Assembly (NCBI RefSeq): GCF_014197795.1
Contig: NZ_JACIGI010000017.1
Coordinates: 1 to 64,000 of the forward strand
Reading direction: 5' to 3'
Length of the DNA stretch: 64,000 nucleotides
Origin: Roseospira goensis
GTDB lineage: Bacteria > Pseudomonadota > Alphaproteobacteria > Rhodospirillales > Rhodospirillaceae
Of the stretch, positions 1 to 8,841 are shown piece by piece. The notes below the pieces were generated by a model that saw only the letters and a list, made by a program, of their open reading frames with translations, made no database searches and had not been told where the DNA came from. The translations under genes and the position numbers were made by a program. Position 1 is the first letter of the stretch, and every line of letters begins with the position of its first letter.

Positions 1-217
1 CAACGGGGCCTCCCTGGCAGTCTGTGTCGTGTCGCAACTACCAGTGTGTCAGACCGTCCCGTTGTCCGCCCCTCCCCGATTTTCCGTCATGAACCCGTTT
101 TTTTGGGTCATCACGGAGGTTCGGGGTCGGCGGCCGTCGTCACGCCGACGCCACAACTCGGCGCGGGGCTCTTATCCTGTGTCGCCGGTCGCCGGCCGCC
201 GGTCGGCGGATCAGGGG

Positions 218-493
218 TCAGCGGGCCTGATTGTAGCTCTTGACCAGCTCGGTCAACGTCACGCCGATCTTGTCGCCTTCGGTGATGACCACCTCGCCGC
301 GGGCGACCAGGATGTCGTTGGCGTAGATCTCGACCGGCTCGCTGGTCTTCTGTTCCAGCTCCACCACGGCGCCACGGCCGAGCTTGAGGAGCTGGTTGAC
401 CCGCAGGTTGGCCTTGCCCAGCACCACCGCGATTTCGACCGGGACGTTGTAGACGGCCTGGTGCTGGCCCGTGGGTCTGGTCTCGCTGGCCAT
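218..493 (-). CDS. fliN: Flagellar motor switch protein FliN
   Basis: FliN is a C-ring (switch complex) component on the cytoplasmic face of the flagellar basal body. With FliG and FliM it sets rotation direction and helps dock the export apparatus. The 91-residue product is essentially one SpoA/surface-presentation domain: VPVEIAVVLGKANLRVNQLL near residue 17, LGRGAVVELEQ near 39, and the closing VARGEVVITEGDKIGVTLTE. That is close to the shorter alphaproteobacterial FliN proteins, which lack a long N-terminal extension. No other flagellar gene is adjacent here; fliI lies about 53 kb away, so flagellar genes appear scattered. The 217 bases downstream, to the window start, hold no gene that I can support. 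Confidence 0.93.
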   Translation of the reverse strand: MASETRPTGQHQAVYNVPVEIAVVLGKANLRVNQLLKLGRGAVVELEQKTSEPVEIYANDILVARGEVVITEGDKIGVTLTELVKSYNQAR

Positions 494-602
494 GGCGGGG
501 TCCGGTCTGGGGCGCCGCGTGGGGCGCCGGGGCGACAGGGAACGCGCGGTGCCCGTGGCCCCGCGTCCCTGCCACTGTAGTCCGAAAGCGTTAACGCCGC
601 CT

Positions 603-678
603 TACAGCCGATCGCTACAAACCGACATCGCGCCGCGAGTCCGGGCGCCGCGAGTCCGGTTTGTCGCAATCGGCTGCA
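603..678. repeat. Dispersed palindromic element, beta-type hairpin (copy C)
   Basis: Left arm TACAGCCGATCGCTACAAAC pairs imperfectly with the right arm GGTTTGTCGCAATCGGCTGC. The same arms occur near 7704-7767 and 58316-58379. The loop side carries a small tandem duplication of GCCGCGAGTCCGG. It sits in the 265-base gap between fliN and the small gene to its right, which holds no other recognisable feature. Confidence 0.75.
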
Positions 679-758
679 TCGCTGGTGACGGTCGGGTCCT
701 GTCCGGGACCCGGCGCGACGGCGGCGGTCTGCTTATCACATGGGGGCCGGCGTGGCGC

Positions 759-965
759 TCAGGCGCCGCCGGCACCCTCCAGCTCCTGCTTCAGCGCGGT
801 CGCGTAGGAGCCCCGCGCGACCTGGAACATCGCCGCCTGGGCCTGGGCGCGGGCGATTTCCTGGTCGGCGGTGCGCAGGGCCTGGATCAGGCCCCGAGCC
901 TTCTCCGACAGGCTGTCCAGCGGGTAGTCCTTGCCGTCGATCGTCACCGTCTGCTGTTCGGCCAT
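759..965 (-). CDS. Small conserved protein, DUF6447-like
   Basis: A 68-residue acidic to neutral protein. It starts with a short beta hairpin (TVTIDGKDYPLDSLSEKAR) followed by one long Ala/Gln-rich helix (residues 20-62, ending LKQELEGAGGA). This pattern matches small proteins grouped as DUF6447, whose function is unknown; the family assignment is from memory of the pattern. No signal peptide or membrane segment is visible. It lies between rpmE and fliN, all on the minus strand but well separated, so it is probably its own transcription unit. Confidence 0.7.
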   Translation of the reverse strand: MAEQQTVTIDGKDYPLDSLSEKARGLIQALRTADQEIARAQAQAAMFQVARGSYATALKQELEGAGGA

Positions 966-1048
966 GGTGCGGTCCTTTCGTCTCGATGGGGCTGGGATGA
1001 TGCAGGGTGGGGACAGGTCCGCCCCGCCCCGACCAACCGGCGTGCGAA

Positions 1049-1078
1049 ACGGCCCCCGGGAAGGGTCCCGGAGGCCGT
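1049..1078 (-). terminator. Rho-independent-type terminator of rpmE
   Basis: ACGGCCCCCGGGA (1049-1061) pairs with TCCCGGAGGCCGT (1066-1078) around the loop AGGG, with one C-A mismatch. On the minus strand the stem is followed by GTTTCG, a weak U tract. It lies 74 bases past the rpmE stop. Confidence 0.6.
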
Positions 1079-1151
1079 CGGTCGGAGCGCGGGGCGACCG
1101 GAGGCCCGACTCGCGGCCGCCACGATGCGGCCGTCCGGGTCGGGCCGGCGC

Positions 1152-1367
1152 CTACTTGAGGCCGAAGCCGGCGAACCGCTTGTTGAACTTCGCGACCTGG
1201 CCGCCCGTGTCGACGAGGCGCTGGACGCCGGTCCAGGCCGGGTGGCTCTTGGGGTCGATGTCCAGGCGCAGCGACTCGCCCTCGTAGGTCGACCGGGTCT
1301 TGAACTCGGTGCCGTCGGTCATGACGACGGTGATCTCGTGGTAGTCCGGATGAATATCGGCTTTCAT
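1152..1367 (-). CDS. rpmE: 50S ribosomal protein L31
   Basis: Bacterial L31 bridges the two ribosomal subunits. The 71-residue product opens with [20 protein letters not shown], a typical L31 N-terminus, and ends with the [24 protein letters not shown] motif (split here across residues 47-69). The CxxC/zinc cysteines found in some L31 proteins are absent, so this is the C-minus alphaproteobacterial form, which is not expected to act as a zinc reserve. The upstream AGAGCACC is a weak ribosome-binding site. The gene stands alone and is followed by a hairpin terminator. Confidence 0.95.
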   Translation of the reverse strand: MKADIHPDYHEITVVMTDGTEFKTRSTYEGESLRLDIDPKSHPAWTGVQRLVDTGGQVAKFNKRFAGFGLK

Positions 1368-1503
1368 GGTGCTCTCCCGCGCAAGAAGCGGCCCTTATAG
1401 CGGCCCGCCGGCACGGCTTCAAGACCGGATCCCGGCGTTCGGCGCCGGCCGCCGATCGCAAGCGGGCGTTCCGCTCTGAAACCAACAGATCGCGCCGAGT
1501 CAC

Positions 1504-1543
1504 GCTCGAAATCGGCCCCACCCCGGTGGTTCCGATTTCGAGC
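1504..1543. repeat. Palindromic element related to the dispersed family (copy F)
   Basis: GCTCGAAATCGG (1504-1515) and CCGATTTCGAGC (1532-1543) form a perfect 12-base stem with a 16-base loop. The CGAAATCGG/CCGATTTCG core is the inner part of the alpha-type hairpin at 7628 and 58240. It lies between rpmE and the outer-membrane-type gene, which diverge, so it could affect either promoter region. Confidence 0.6.
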
Positions 1544-1631
1544 GATCGGCGCTAACGCGCCTGTGGGAGAGTTGTCGCTGGGGCCGGGGGTGCCTACACT
1601 CAAAGGAACGACCTGCGAAGGAGTGACGAGG

Positions 1632-2540
1632 ATGGGCGCGTTCGCGCGCGGCGACGGCGCATCTGGTGCCGTTGCGGTCCGCAAGCCTGGCACGATGAAG
1701 ACTGGAACGGGTGTGGTCGCCGTGGTTGCGGCCGCCCTCTGGGTGGTCGCGCCGGGCGCGGCGGCCCGGGCCGCGGACACGGACACGGACACGGACACGG
1801 GGGCGGTCGCATCAAGCGCCAACCCGGCTGCCGCACCGTTGGCGGGGCCGACCGGGGCGCCGACGGACGGCCTGCGGCTGGTGACGCCCCTCGACGTCCC
1901 GGGCGCGGGGGCCGGGACCAGGACCGCCGCGCCCTGTGCCGGCGGCGGTGTGACGCCGCTGGCCGGCTGCCTGAGCCTGGGCGGTGGCCTGGAGCGCGCG
2001 CCGGGGGCGTTCGGCGTCGGCCTGGCCTACGGCCTGGACGGCTGGTTGTCGGTCGGTCTGGGCGTCGGCCTGGCGCCGGGCGTGGGTCCGGCGGATGGCG
2101 GTGCGGTCTCCAGCGCGGCGCCGCGACAGGCGCTCGCCCCGGCCACCGAACGGCTGGCCGGCAGCCTCAGCGCTCTGGTCGACCTCAACGCCGCCACCGG
2201 CCTGGACCTCTGGGGCTTCCGCTCCTATGTCGGCGCTGGTCTGGCGGCCGGGACCGTCAGTACCGCCGGCGGCATCCACCGCGACGACGCCGGGGGCGCC
2301 GTTGCGGTCGCGCCGCAGGACGGCATGGGCGTGGCCTGGGGTGCCGCCGCCGGCACCAACCTCAGTCTCGGCGACGGCCTGAGCCTCGACTTCGCCGTCC
2401 GCTACACCGACCAGCGCGCGCAGGGGTCGCTGGCGCAGGGCCTCACCCTCGGCGCCGGCGGTGGCCCGCGGTCCGCCGCCGGCGGCGACTCGGAGGGCGG
2501 GGATCACGGCATGTCGCTCGGGCTTCGGTTGCGGTTCTGA
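1632..2540 (+). CDS. Predicted outer-membrane beta-barrel protein (unrecognised family)
   Basis: I do not recognise the family. The start at 1632 is chosen because AAGGAG lies eight bases upstream; an internal ATG at 1695 lacks such a site. A long basic n-region leads to a hydrophobic core (VVAVVAAALWVVAPGAAARA) and a likely cleavage after ARAADT. The mature part is Gly/Ala-rich with alternating hydrophobic strands and ends in the aromatic strand MSLGLRLRF; a C-terminal Phe is typical of proteins handled by the BAM complex. An in-frame hexanucleotide repeat (GGACAC, about 1775-1799) encodes DTDTDTDTG just after the signal peptide. Role unknown; it could be a porin-like or adhesin-like surface protein. 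Confidence 0.6.
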   Translation: MGAFARGDGASGAVAVRKPGTMKTGTGVVAVVAAALWVVAPGAAARAADTDTDTDTGAVASSANPAAAPLAGPTGAPTDGLRLVTPLDVPGAGAGTRTAAPCAGGGVTPLAGCLSLGGGLERAPGAFGVGLAYGLDGWLSVGLGVGLAPGVGPADGGAVSSAAPRQALAPATERLAGSLSALVDLNAATGLDLWGFRSYVGAGLAAGTVSTAGGIHRDDAGGAVAVAPQDGMGVAWGAAAGTNLSLGDGLSLDFAVRYTDQRAQGSLAQGLTLGAGGGPRSAAGGDSEGGDHGMSLGLRLRF

Positions 2541-2554
2541 GTTCGTCGTGTGTT

Positions 2555-3289
<735 letters not shown>

Positions 3290-3587
3290 GCGGGCGTCCT
3301 CCGTGTACGGGAGCCGGTCGCGTGCAAACGGACTCACAAAGGTGAGAGGGTCTGGCCCGTGAAACGGCCCCAAGACGAATCAGTCAGAGCGGCGGCGGAC
3401 GCTAATGCAGAACGCGGCCGCTGGGAACCCGTGCCGGACGCACGTTGCCGTACGCGACCCGCCGCGCGCGACACACCGGCCGGGGCACGTTGACGGGGTT
3501 CGAGGGGCTCCCTAGATTTTCGCTCGGCCCGACTTCCCGGGTCCGATCCAGCGGGATCGGCCCGGATCAAGGGGATGGTACCATCCG

Positions 3588-4640
3588 ATGGTCACCCACA
3601 CGACACCCCTCAAGGACCTGGACGCCCGCTCGCGGGAGGTGTTTCAGCGTCTCGTCGACACCTTCGTCGAGACCGGCGAGCCGGTGGGCTCGCGCACGCT
3701 CTCGCGCATGATGTCGGTCAGCCTGTCGCCGGCCACCATCCGCAACGTCATGGCCGACCTGGAACACGAGGGCCTGCTGTACGCACCGCATGCCTCGGCC
3801 GGCCGCCTGCCCACCGAACTGGGCCTGCGCATGTTCGTCAACGGGCTGCTGGAGGTGGGCGCGCTGGACAGCGACGAGCGGGTGCGCATCGAGACCATGT
3901 GTCAGGCCGCCGGGCGCAGCCTGGAGGGCATGCTGGAGGAGGCCACGACCCTGCTGTCGGGCCTGTCGCGCTGCGCCGGGCTGGTGATCGCGCCCAAGAC
4001 GGACGCCGCGGTCAAGCACATCGAATTCGTCCACCTGGGGCCGGGGCGCGCCCTGGTGGTCATGGTCGGGGCCACCGGGGTGGTCGAGAACCGCGTCGTC
4101 GAGGTGCCGCGCGGGGTGCCGCTGTCGGCGCTGGCCGAGGCCACCAACTATCTGAACGCGCGGTTGTGCGACCGTACGCTGGACGAGGCGCGCGAAGCCA
4201 TCCTGGACGACCTGGAGTCGGACCGCAGCCTGCTGGATGACCTGTCGCGCAAGGTGGTGGCGGCCGGGCTGGCGACCTGGTCCGACGACAAGCCCGGCGC
4301 CGCGCTGATCGTGCGCGGTCAGGGCAACCTGTTGACCGAGGTGAGCGCGGCCCGCGACCTGGAGCGCATCCGCGCCCTGTTCGAGGTGCTGGAGACCAAG
4401 GAGCAGGTGCTGCGCATGCTCGACCTGGTGATCGGCGCCGAGGGCGTGCAGATCTTCATCGGCGCCGAGAACGACCTGTTCACGCTCGCCGGCTGCTCGC
4501 TGATCGTGGCGCCCTACCAGAACAGCCGCGAGGAGATCGTGGGCGCCATCGGTGTCGTCGGCCCCACGCGCATCAACTACCGGCGCATCGTGCCGCTGGT
4601 GGACTACACCGCCAAGGTGATCGGCCGCCTGCTCGGCTGA
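3588..4640 (+). CDS. hrcA: Heat-inducible transcription repressor HrcA
   Basis: HrcA represses class I heat-shock genes by binding CIRCE, and GroEL keeps it active. The 350-residue protein has an N-terminal winged helix (LDARSREVFQRLVDTFVETG, then GEPVGSRTLSR and LSPATIRNVMADLEHEGLL), the GRLPTELGLRMFV segment and the C-terminal dimerisation domain ending IVPLVDYTAKVIGRLL. I see no CIRCE inverted repeat upstream, so autoregulation is not evident; the target is presumably groESL elsewhere. An overlapping ATG at 3575 is in another frame. grpE follows 57 bases later, probably in the same operon. Confidence 0.96.
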   Translation: MVTHTTPLKDLDARSREVFQRLVDTFVETGEPVGSRTLSRMMSVSLSPATIRNVMADLEHEGLLYAPHASAGRLPTELGLRMFVNGLLEVGALDSDERVRIETMCQAAGRSLEGMLEEATTLLSGLSRCAGLVIAPKTDAAVKHIEFVHLGPGRALVVMVGATGVVENRVVEVPRGVPLSALAEATNYLNARLCDRTLDEAREAILDDLESDRSLLDDLSRKVVAAGLATWSDDKPGAALIVRGQGNLLTEVSAARDLERIRALFEVLETKEQVLRMLDLVIGAEGVQIFIGAENDLFTLAGCSLIVAPYQNSREEIVGAIGVVGPTRINYRRIVPLVDYTAKVIGRLLG

Positions 4641-4697
4641 GGGCCGATCACCGGCCGGCGCCGCCTTCTTCCCTGCATTTCTGGATACGGACACGCG

Positions 4698-5456
4698 ATG
4701 ACCCAGAACACCGCCAAGGACCAGACGCAGCGCGAGGCTCCCGCCGCCGGCGCCGATCCCGACATCGTGGTCGGCCCCGAGGACATGCTGAACTATGACC
4801 GTCCGGGCGCGGATGCCTCCGCGCCGGGCGCCGACGCGGGGGCGAGCGACGGGACCGCCGACTCGGGCGAGGCCGCGCCCGCCGACCCGGCGGCGCGCAT
4901 CGCCGAGCTGGAGGCCGAGGTGGCGCGGTTGAAGCGCGACCATCTGAACGCCCTGGCGGAGGCGGAGAACGCCAAGCGCCGGGCCGACAAGCGCATCCAG
5001 GACAACACCAAGTACGCGGTCGCCAACCTGGCCAAGGCCATCCTGCCGGTGGCCGACAACATGGAGCGGGCGCTGGCCGCCGCGCCGGAGCAGGCCCGGG
5101 TGCTCGACCCGCACCTGAAGAACCTGGCGGTCGGGGTCGAGATGACGGCCAAGGAGCTGATGAACGCCTTGGCGCAGTACGGCGTCCAGCGCATCGAGGC
5201 GCAGGGCCAGCCGTTCGACCCCAACCTGCATCAGGCCATGCAGGAGATGGAGAACCCCGACGTGCCCGCGGGTACCGTGGTGCAGGTCTACCAGGAGGGG
5301 TACGTCATCCACGACCGTCTGTTGCGGCCGTCGATGGTGGTGGTCTCCAAGGGCGGCCCCAAGCGCACCGCGCAGACGCCGCCGCCGGGGGGTGATGCGG
5401 GCACCAGCGGCTCGACGGGTGGCGGTGGCGGCGGGCGCGTCGACACCAGCGCCTGA
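4698..5456 (+). CDS. grpE: Nucleotide exchange factor GrpE
   Basis: GrpE releases ADP from DnaK. The 252-residue protein has a disordered acidic N-terminus (residues 1-60) and a long coiled coil (ARIAELEAEVARLKRDHLNA to AENAKRRADKRIQDNTKYAV). It continues with the conserved core ILPVADNMERALAAAPEQ, the small beta domain FDPNLHQAMQEMENPDVPAG and a C-terminus VIHDRLLRPSMVVVSKG. A Gly/Ser-rich tail after residue 225 is not part of the fold. It follows hrcA directly, the usual hrcA-grpE pair; dnaK is not in the window. Confidence 0.96.
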   Translation: MTQNTAKDQTQREAPAAGADPDIVVGPEDMLNYDRPGADASAPGADAGASDGTADSGEAAPADPAARIAELEAEVARLKRDHLNALAEAENAKRRADKRIQDNTKYAVANLAKAILPVADNMERALAAAPEQARVLDPHLKNLAVGVEMTAKELMNALAQYGVQRIEAQGQPFDPNLHQAMQEMENPDVPAGTVVQVYQEGYVIHDRLLRPSMVVVSKGGPKRTAQTPPPGGDAGTSGSTGGGGGGRVDTSA

Positions 5457-5555
5457 CGGCGCCGCGCCGCGGCGTCCGACCCTTTGGACGCGGGGGCAAG
5501 GGGTCTATACTGGACCGACTCCCAGGCGGTCCCAACAGCAGGGAGACCCCGACCC

Positions 5556-7163
5556 ATGACCACAGCGCCCGTTGCCTCCGGTGCCTCCGGTGTCGCCCCC
5601 GGCCCGGTGCGGCCGCCGGCCATCGCCGGCGCCTTCTATGCCGGCGACGCCGCCGCCCTGCGGCGTGACGTGGCCGCCATGCTGGAGGCCGGCCGCGCCG
5701 CGCGCGCCGCCGAGGCCCCGGTGCCCAAGGCGGTGATCGCGCCGCATGCCGGCCACGTCTACTCGGGCGCGCTGGCGGCGCGGGCCTACGCCCGGCTGGA
5801 GCCGGCGCGCGAACGCCTGCGCCGTGTTGTGCTGATCGGCCCCGCGCACCGGGTGCCGTTCCACGGAATAGCTCTGTCCGGTGCCGCCGCCTGGCGCACG
5901 CCGCTGGGCGACGTGCCGCTGGACCAGGCGTGGGCGCGCGAGCGGCTGGCGGGGATTGCGGGCGTGGCGGTGCGTGACGAGGCCCACGCCGCCGAGCATT
6001 GCCTGGAGGTGCATCTCCCGTTCCTTCAGGCGACGCTGGGGGATGCCGCCCTGGTGCCGCTGCTGGTCGGCCGGGCGGAGCCGGCCCAGGTCGCGCGCGT
6101 GCTGGAGGCACTGTGGGACGGCCCGGAGACGGTCCTCATCGTCAGTTCCGACCTCAGCCATTTCCTGGACTACGACCGCTGTTGCAGCCGCGACGCCGGC
6201 ACCGCCGCCGCCATCGAGGCCCTGGACAGCGCGGTGATCGGTCCGCACGAGGCCTGCGGCTGTACGCCGGTCAACGGCCTGCTGAGCCTGGCGCGCGCGC
6301 GGGGCCTGCGGGTCGAGCGGCTGGGGCTGTGTAATTCGGGGGATACCGCCGGGCCGCGCGACCGTGTGGTCGGGTACGGCGCCTGGGCGTTCCACGATCC
6401 CGACGGCGACCGCGCCCGTGTCCCCGGCGCGGCCGCGGCCGCGGCGTCCGAGCCGGGGGACGCGGCCGCCGCGCACGCGGATCCCGCGGCGGGCACGGAG
6501 GCGCTGGTGCGCGCCCATGCCGCCGCCCTGATCCGCCTGGCCGCGGGCGGGCTGGAGCACGGGGTGCGTCACGGCCGCGCGCCGGGGCTGGATCTCGACC
6601 AGGTGCCGGCAGCCCTGCGGGCGCCCGGCGCCGCCTTCGTCACCCTGACCCGGGCCGCGGACGACCGCCTGCGCGGCTGCATCGGCTCGGTCGAGGCGGC
6701 GCGTCCGCTGGCCCTGGACGTGCTGGCGCATGGCTACAACGCCGGCTTCCGCGACGGCCGCTTCCCGCCGGTGACCGCGGAAGAGCTGGCGGGGCTGTGC
6801 GTCTCCGTGTCGGTGCTGACGCCGGCGGTGGCGCTGCCGGTGGCCGACCGGACCGACCTTCTGGGCCGCATGCGGCCGGGGGTGGACGGGCTGATCATCG
6901 AGGACCGCGTGGGCGGGCAGGTCCGGCGTGGCCTGTTCCTGCCGCAGGTGTGGGAGCAGCTCCCCGATCCGGCCCTGTTCCTGGCCCACCTGATGCGCAA
7001 GGCCGGCCTGCCGGAGACGCATTGGTCGGCCAGCGTGCGCGTCTCCCGGTTCGAGACGCGCGGCGTGAAGGCCACCCCGTGGGCCGGCTCTGGGGCCGGC
7101 TCTGGGGTCGGCCCCGGGGTCGGCTCTGGGGCCGGCTCTGGGGCCCTGAAGGCGACGGCATGA
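5556..7163 (+). CDS. MEMO1-AMMECR1 fusion protein (AmmeMemoRadiSam proteins B and A)
   Basis: A 535-residue fusion. Residues ~18-290 are a MEMO1-like domain. They keep the metal-site motifs: APHAGH (His about 64), GPAHRVPF (His about 98), VSSDLSHF and CGCTPVNGLL, the last matching the MEMO1 active-site Cys. Residues ~335-510 are an AMMECR1 domain with the signature LRGCIGSVEA. The two modules are normally encoded beside a radical-SAM protein (the AmmeMemoRadiSam trio), but no radical-SAM gene is in this window. The start at 5556 has AGGGAG upstream. The C-terminus is a low-complexity Gly/Ser tail made by a repeated GGCTCTGGGG unit (7086-7146). The next gene overlaps by ATGA. The biochemical role of the trio is unsettled; redox or metal chemistry is suspected. 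Confidence 0.88.
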   Translation: MTTAPVASGASGVAPGPVRPPAIAGAFYAGDAAALRRDVAAMLEAGRAARAAEAPVPKAVIAPHAGHVYSGALAARAYARLEPARERLRRVVLIGPAHRVPFHGIALSGAAAWRTPLGDVPLDQAWARERLAGIAGVAVRDEAHAAEHCLEVHLPFLQATLGDAALVPLLVGRAEPAQVARVLEALWDGPETVLIVSSDLSHFLDYDRCCSRDAGTAAAIEALDSAVIGPHEACGCTPVNGLLSLARARGLRVERLGLCNSGDTAGPRDRVVGYGAWAFHDPDGDRARVPGAAAAAASEPGDAAAAHADPAAGTEALVRAHAAALIRLAAGGLEHGVRHGRAPGLDLDQVPAALRAPGAAFVTLTRAADDRLRGCIGSVEAARPLALDVLAHGYNAGFRDGRFPPVTAEELAGLCVSVSVLTPAVALPVADRTDLLGRMRPGVDGLIIEDRVGGQVRRGLFLPQVWEQLPDPALFLAHLMRKAGLPETHWSASVRVSRFETRGVKATPWAGSGAGSGVGPGVGSGAGSGALKATA

Positions 7164-7630
7164 TCCAGCCCCAGCGCAGCGGCCCGCCCCTGTGGCAGAT
7201 GATCGTGGGCACGGCGGTGGCGCTGGGGGCGTCGGCGGGGCTGGTGTTCTGGCTCGATTCCGTGTCCCAGAAGACCGCCGACTCGGCGTCCGGGGAAGGG
7301 GTCGAGAGCGCCGACGGCTGGACCACGGAACTGCCGGCCCGGTTCGAGGGCACCTGGGTCGTGGGCGGGGCCTGCGACAGCGACAGCGCGCCGCTCATCG
7401 TGCTGTCCAACGGCGGCTACCGCTGGCGCGACGGGCCGACCAACTGGGGCTTCGCGCGCGGCCGCTACCACTACGACAGCCCGGCCTCCAACCGGGTGAT
7501 GTTCCGGCTCAACAAGCTCAACAGCCCGCACGACGGCACGGCGGACTACGTGCTGACGGTGTCGGGACCGCAGCTCAAGAAGTACAACCTGAAGAGCCGG
7601 ACCACGGTCGAATACGAAAAGTGCGATTAG
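7160..7630 (+). CDS. Membrane-anchored hypothetical protein
   Basis: I do not recognise this 156-residue protein. It overlaps the MEMO1-AMMECR1 gene by ATGA, so it is translationally coupled to it. One N-terminal transmembrane segment (residues ~12-32, MIVGTAVALGASAGLVFWL) is followed by a short acidic linker and a periplasmic domain. That domain has an early FEGTWVVGGACDSDSAPLIV segment and a final Cys near the C-terminus (EKCD), so a disulfide is possible. The fold looks lipocalin-like or META-like (FEGTW...), but this is only suggestive. The stop codon TAG is the first triplet of a dispersed palindromic element. Confidence 0.6.
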   Translation: MIQPQRSGPPLWQMIVGTAVALGASAGLVFWLDSVSQKTADSASGEGVESADGWTTELPARFEGTWVVGGACDSDSAPLIVLSNGGYRWRDGPTNWGFARGRYHYDSPASNRVMFRLNKLNSPHDGTADYVLTVSGPQLKKYNLKSRTTVEYEKCD

Positions 7631-7767
7631 AGCCGATTGTTCGAAATCGGACCCGCAGATGCGGTCCGGTTTCCAACGTGAATCGGGTCTAAATTATTGA
7701 TTCTACAGCCGATTATCGCGACGAACCGAAATCGTGCCGCGAGGCCGGTTTGTCGCAATCGGCTGTA
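7628..7767. repeat. Composite palindromic element, alpha plus beta hairpins (copy A)
   Basis: The alpha hairpin (7628-7691) starts TAGAGCCGATTGTTCGAAAT and has a partly decayed right arm. It is followed by the A/T-rich spacer AAATTATTGATT, then the beta hairpin (7704-7767) with arms TACAGCCGATT and AATCGGCTGTA. The same layout, better preserved, occurs at 58240-58379. It lies between convergent genes, so it could act as a bidirectional terminator, but the conserved arms and spacer indicate a repeat family. Confidence 0.85.
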
Positions 7768-7778
7768 GGGGCGCCGCC

Positions 7779-8240
7779 TCAGGCCCGATGGTAGGGATGC
7801 CCGCCCAGGATCGCCTGGGCGCGGTAGATCTGCTCCGCCAGCATGGGGCGCACCAGCCGGTGCGGCCAGGTCATCGCGCCCAGTGAGAGGGTGAGGTCGG
7901 CGCGCGCCAGGACCGCCGCGTCGTGGCCGTCGGCGCCGCCCACCAGGAACGCGACCGTGCGCGTGCCCCGGTCGCGCACGCGGCCCAGATGGGCGGCGAA
8001 CGCGGCGCTGGACAGCGTGCGGCCGCCGCCGTCCAGCACGACCACATGGGCGCCCTCCGGCACCTGGTCCAGCACCAGCCGGCCCTCGCGGGCGATGCGT
8101 TCGGCCGTGGGGAGGGGGCGGCGCTCGTCCACCTCGCGCAGCGTGAGTGACCAGCCGCGCAGCCGGCCGGCATAGTCGCGCAACAACGCCACGTCGGGGC
8201 CGTCCTTGACGCGCCCAACGGCGATCAGAAGCAGGTTCAC
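7779..8240 (-). CDS. rlmH: 23S rRNA (pseudouridine-1915-N3)-methyltransferase RlmH
   Basis: RlmH methylates pseudouridine 1915 in helix 69 of 23S rRNA. It is a small SPOUT-class enzyme acting as a dimer on the 70S ribosome. The 153-residue protein begins MNLLLIAVGRVKDGP, has the SAM-binding knot segment VAFLVGGADGHDAAVLARADLT (split here at ~105-126) and ends with the characteristic GGHPYHRA, the counterpart of the HPYHR(E/N) tail of the family. It follows rsfS by 20 bases in the nadD-rsfS-rlmH block. Confidence 0.94.
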   Translation of the reverse strand: MNLLLIAVGRVKDGPDVALLRDYAGRLRGWSLTLREVDERRPLPTAERIAREGRLVLDQVPEGAHVVVLDGGGRTLSSAAFAAHLGRVRDRGTRTVAFLVGGADGHDAAVLARADLTLSLGAMTWPHRLVRPMLAEQIYRAQAILGGHPYHRA

Positions 8241-8260
8241 GCCTCAACCCAGCGCGCGGC

Positions 8261-8716
8261 TCAGCGCGACGCCGCCATCATCAGGGGCGTCGGCGGGGCG
8301 GCCATCCCGGGCACGGCGGCACCGGGCGTCGCCCCGTAGGGCGCGGTCGCGCCGCCGGCGGCCCGGGTCGGTCCGGGGACGCCCCACATCTTTTCAAGGT
8401 TGTAGAAGGCCCGGACTTCCGGTCGGAAGACGTGCACCACGACGTCGCCGGCGTCGATCAGCACCCAGTCGCACTGGGGCATGCCCTCGACGGTGGGCCG
8501 CAGGCCCTCGCCCTTCAGGGCCTCCACCAGATAGTCGGCGAGGGCGCCGACATGGCGGGCCGACTGGCCGGAGGCGATGACCATGGCGTCCGCGTAGTCG
8601 CTTTTGCCCGCCAGGTCGATGCGGACCACGTCCTCGGCCTTGTGGGAGGCCAGATTGGTTTCGATCGCGTCGACGATGTGGTCCACGCTCGTCGGATCGA
8701 AGGCTGCGGTAGCGAT
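8261..8716 (-). CDS. rsfS: Ribosomal silencing factor RsfS (possible ATC start)
   Basis: RsfS binds L14 and blocks subunit joining under starvation. The family core is clear: EDVVRIDLAGKSDYADAMVI, SGQSARHVGALADYLVEAL, then MPQCDWVLIDAGDVVVHVFR and the final RAFYNLEKMWG. A Gly/Ala/Pro-rich tail of about 35 residues follows. Start choice is unusual. The first standard start is GTG at 8686, with no ribosome-binding site. Ten codons earlier an in-frame ATC (8716-8714) lies seven bases after AGGA in GAAAGGACC. I give the longer form (151 residues); if wrong, the gene is 8261-8686. It sits between nadD and rlmH. Confidence 0.82.
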   Translation of the reverse strand: MATAAFDPTSVDHIVDAIETNLASHKAEDVVRIDLAGKSDYADAMVIASGQSARHVGALADYLVEALKGEGLRPTVEGMPQCDWVLIDAGDVVVHVFRPEVRAFYNLEKMWGVPGPTRAAGGATAPYGATPGAAVPGMAAPPTPLMMAASR

Positions 8717-8841
8717 GGGTCGGTCCTTTCTCGCTTATCGGGTCTCGCCGTTGGGATGCAGGTTCTTGCTCAATGTGCGCCAGAGGATCACGCCACGCCT
8801 GCGTGGGGGCGCGCCACGGCCCGCATCGCCGGCCCCGCACC

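Noticed and set aside
60-130. Possible terminator AACCCGTTTTTTTGGGT near the left edge
   Set aside because: The stem is only four or five pairs with the T-run in the loop, so it does not qualify as a terminator.
471-1400. 309-codon plus-strand frame over rpmE and the small gene
   Set aside because: It spans intergenic repeats and two clear minus-strand genes, with no ribosome-binding site or motif.
3300-3587. CIRCE element before hrcA
   Set aside because: I looked for TTAGCACTC-N9-GAGTGCTAA and found nothing close in the rph-hrcA gap.
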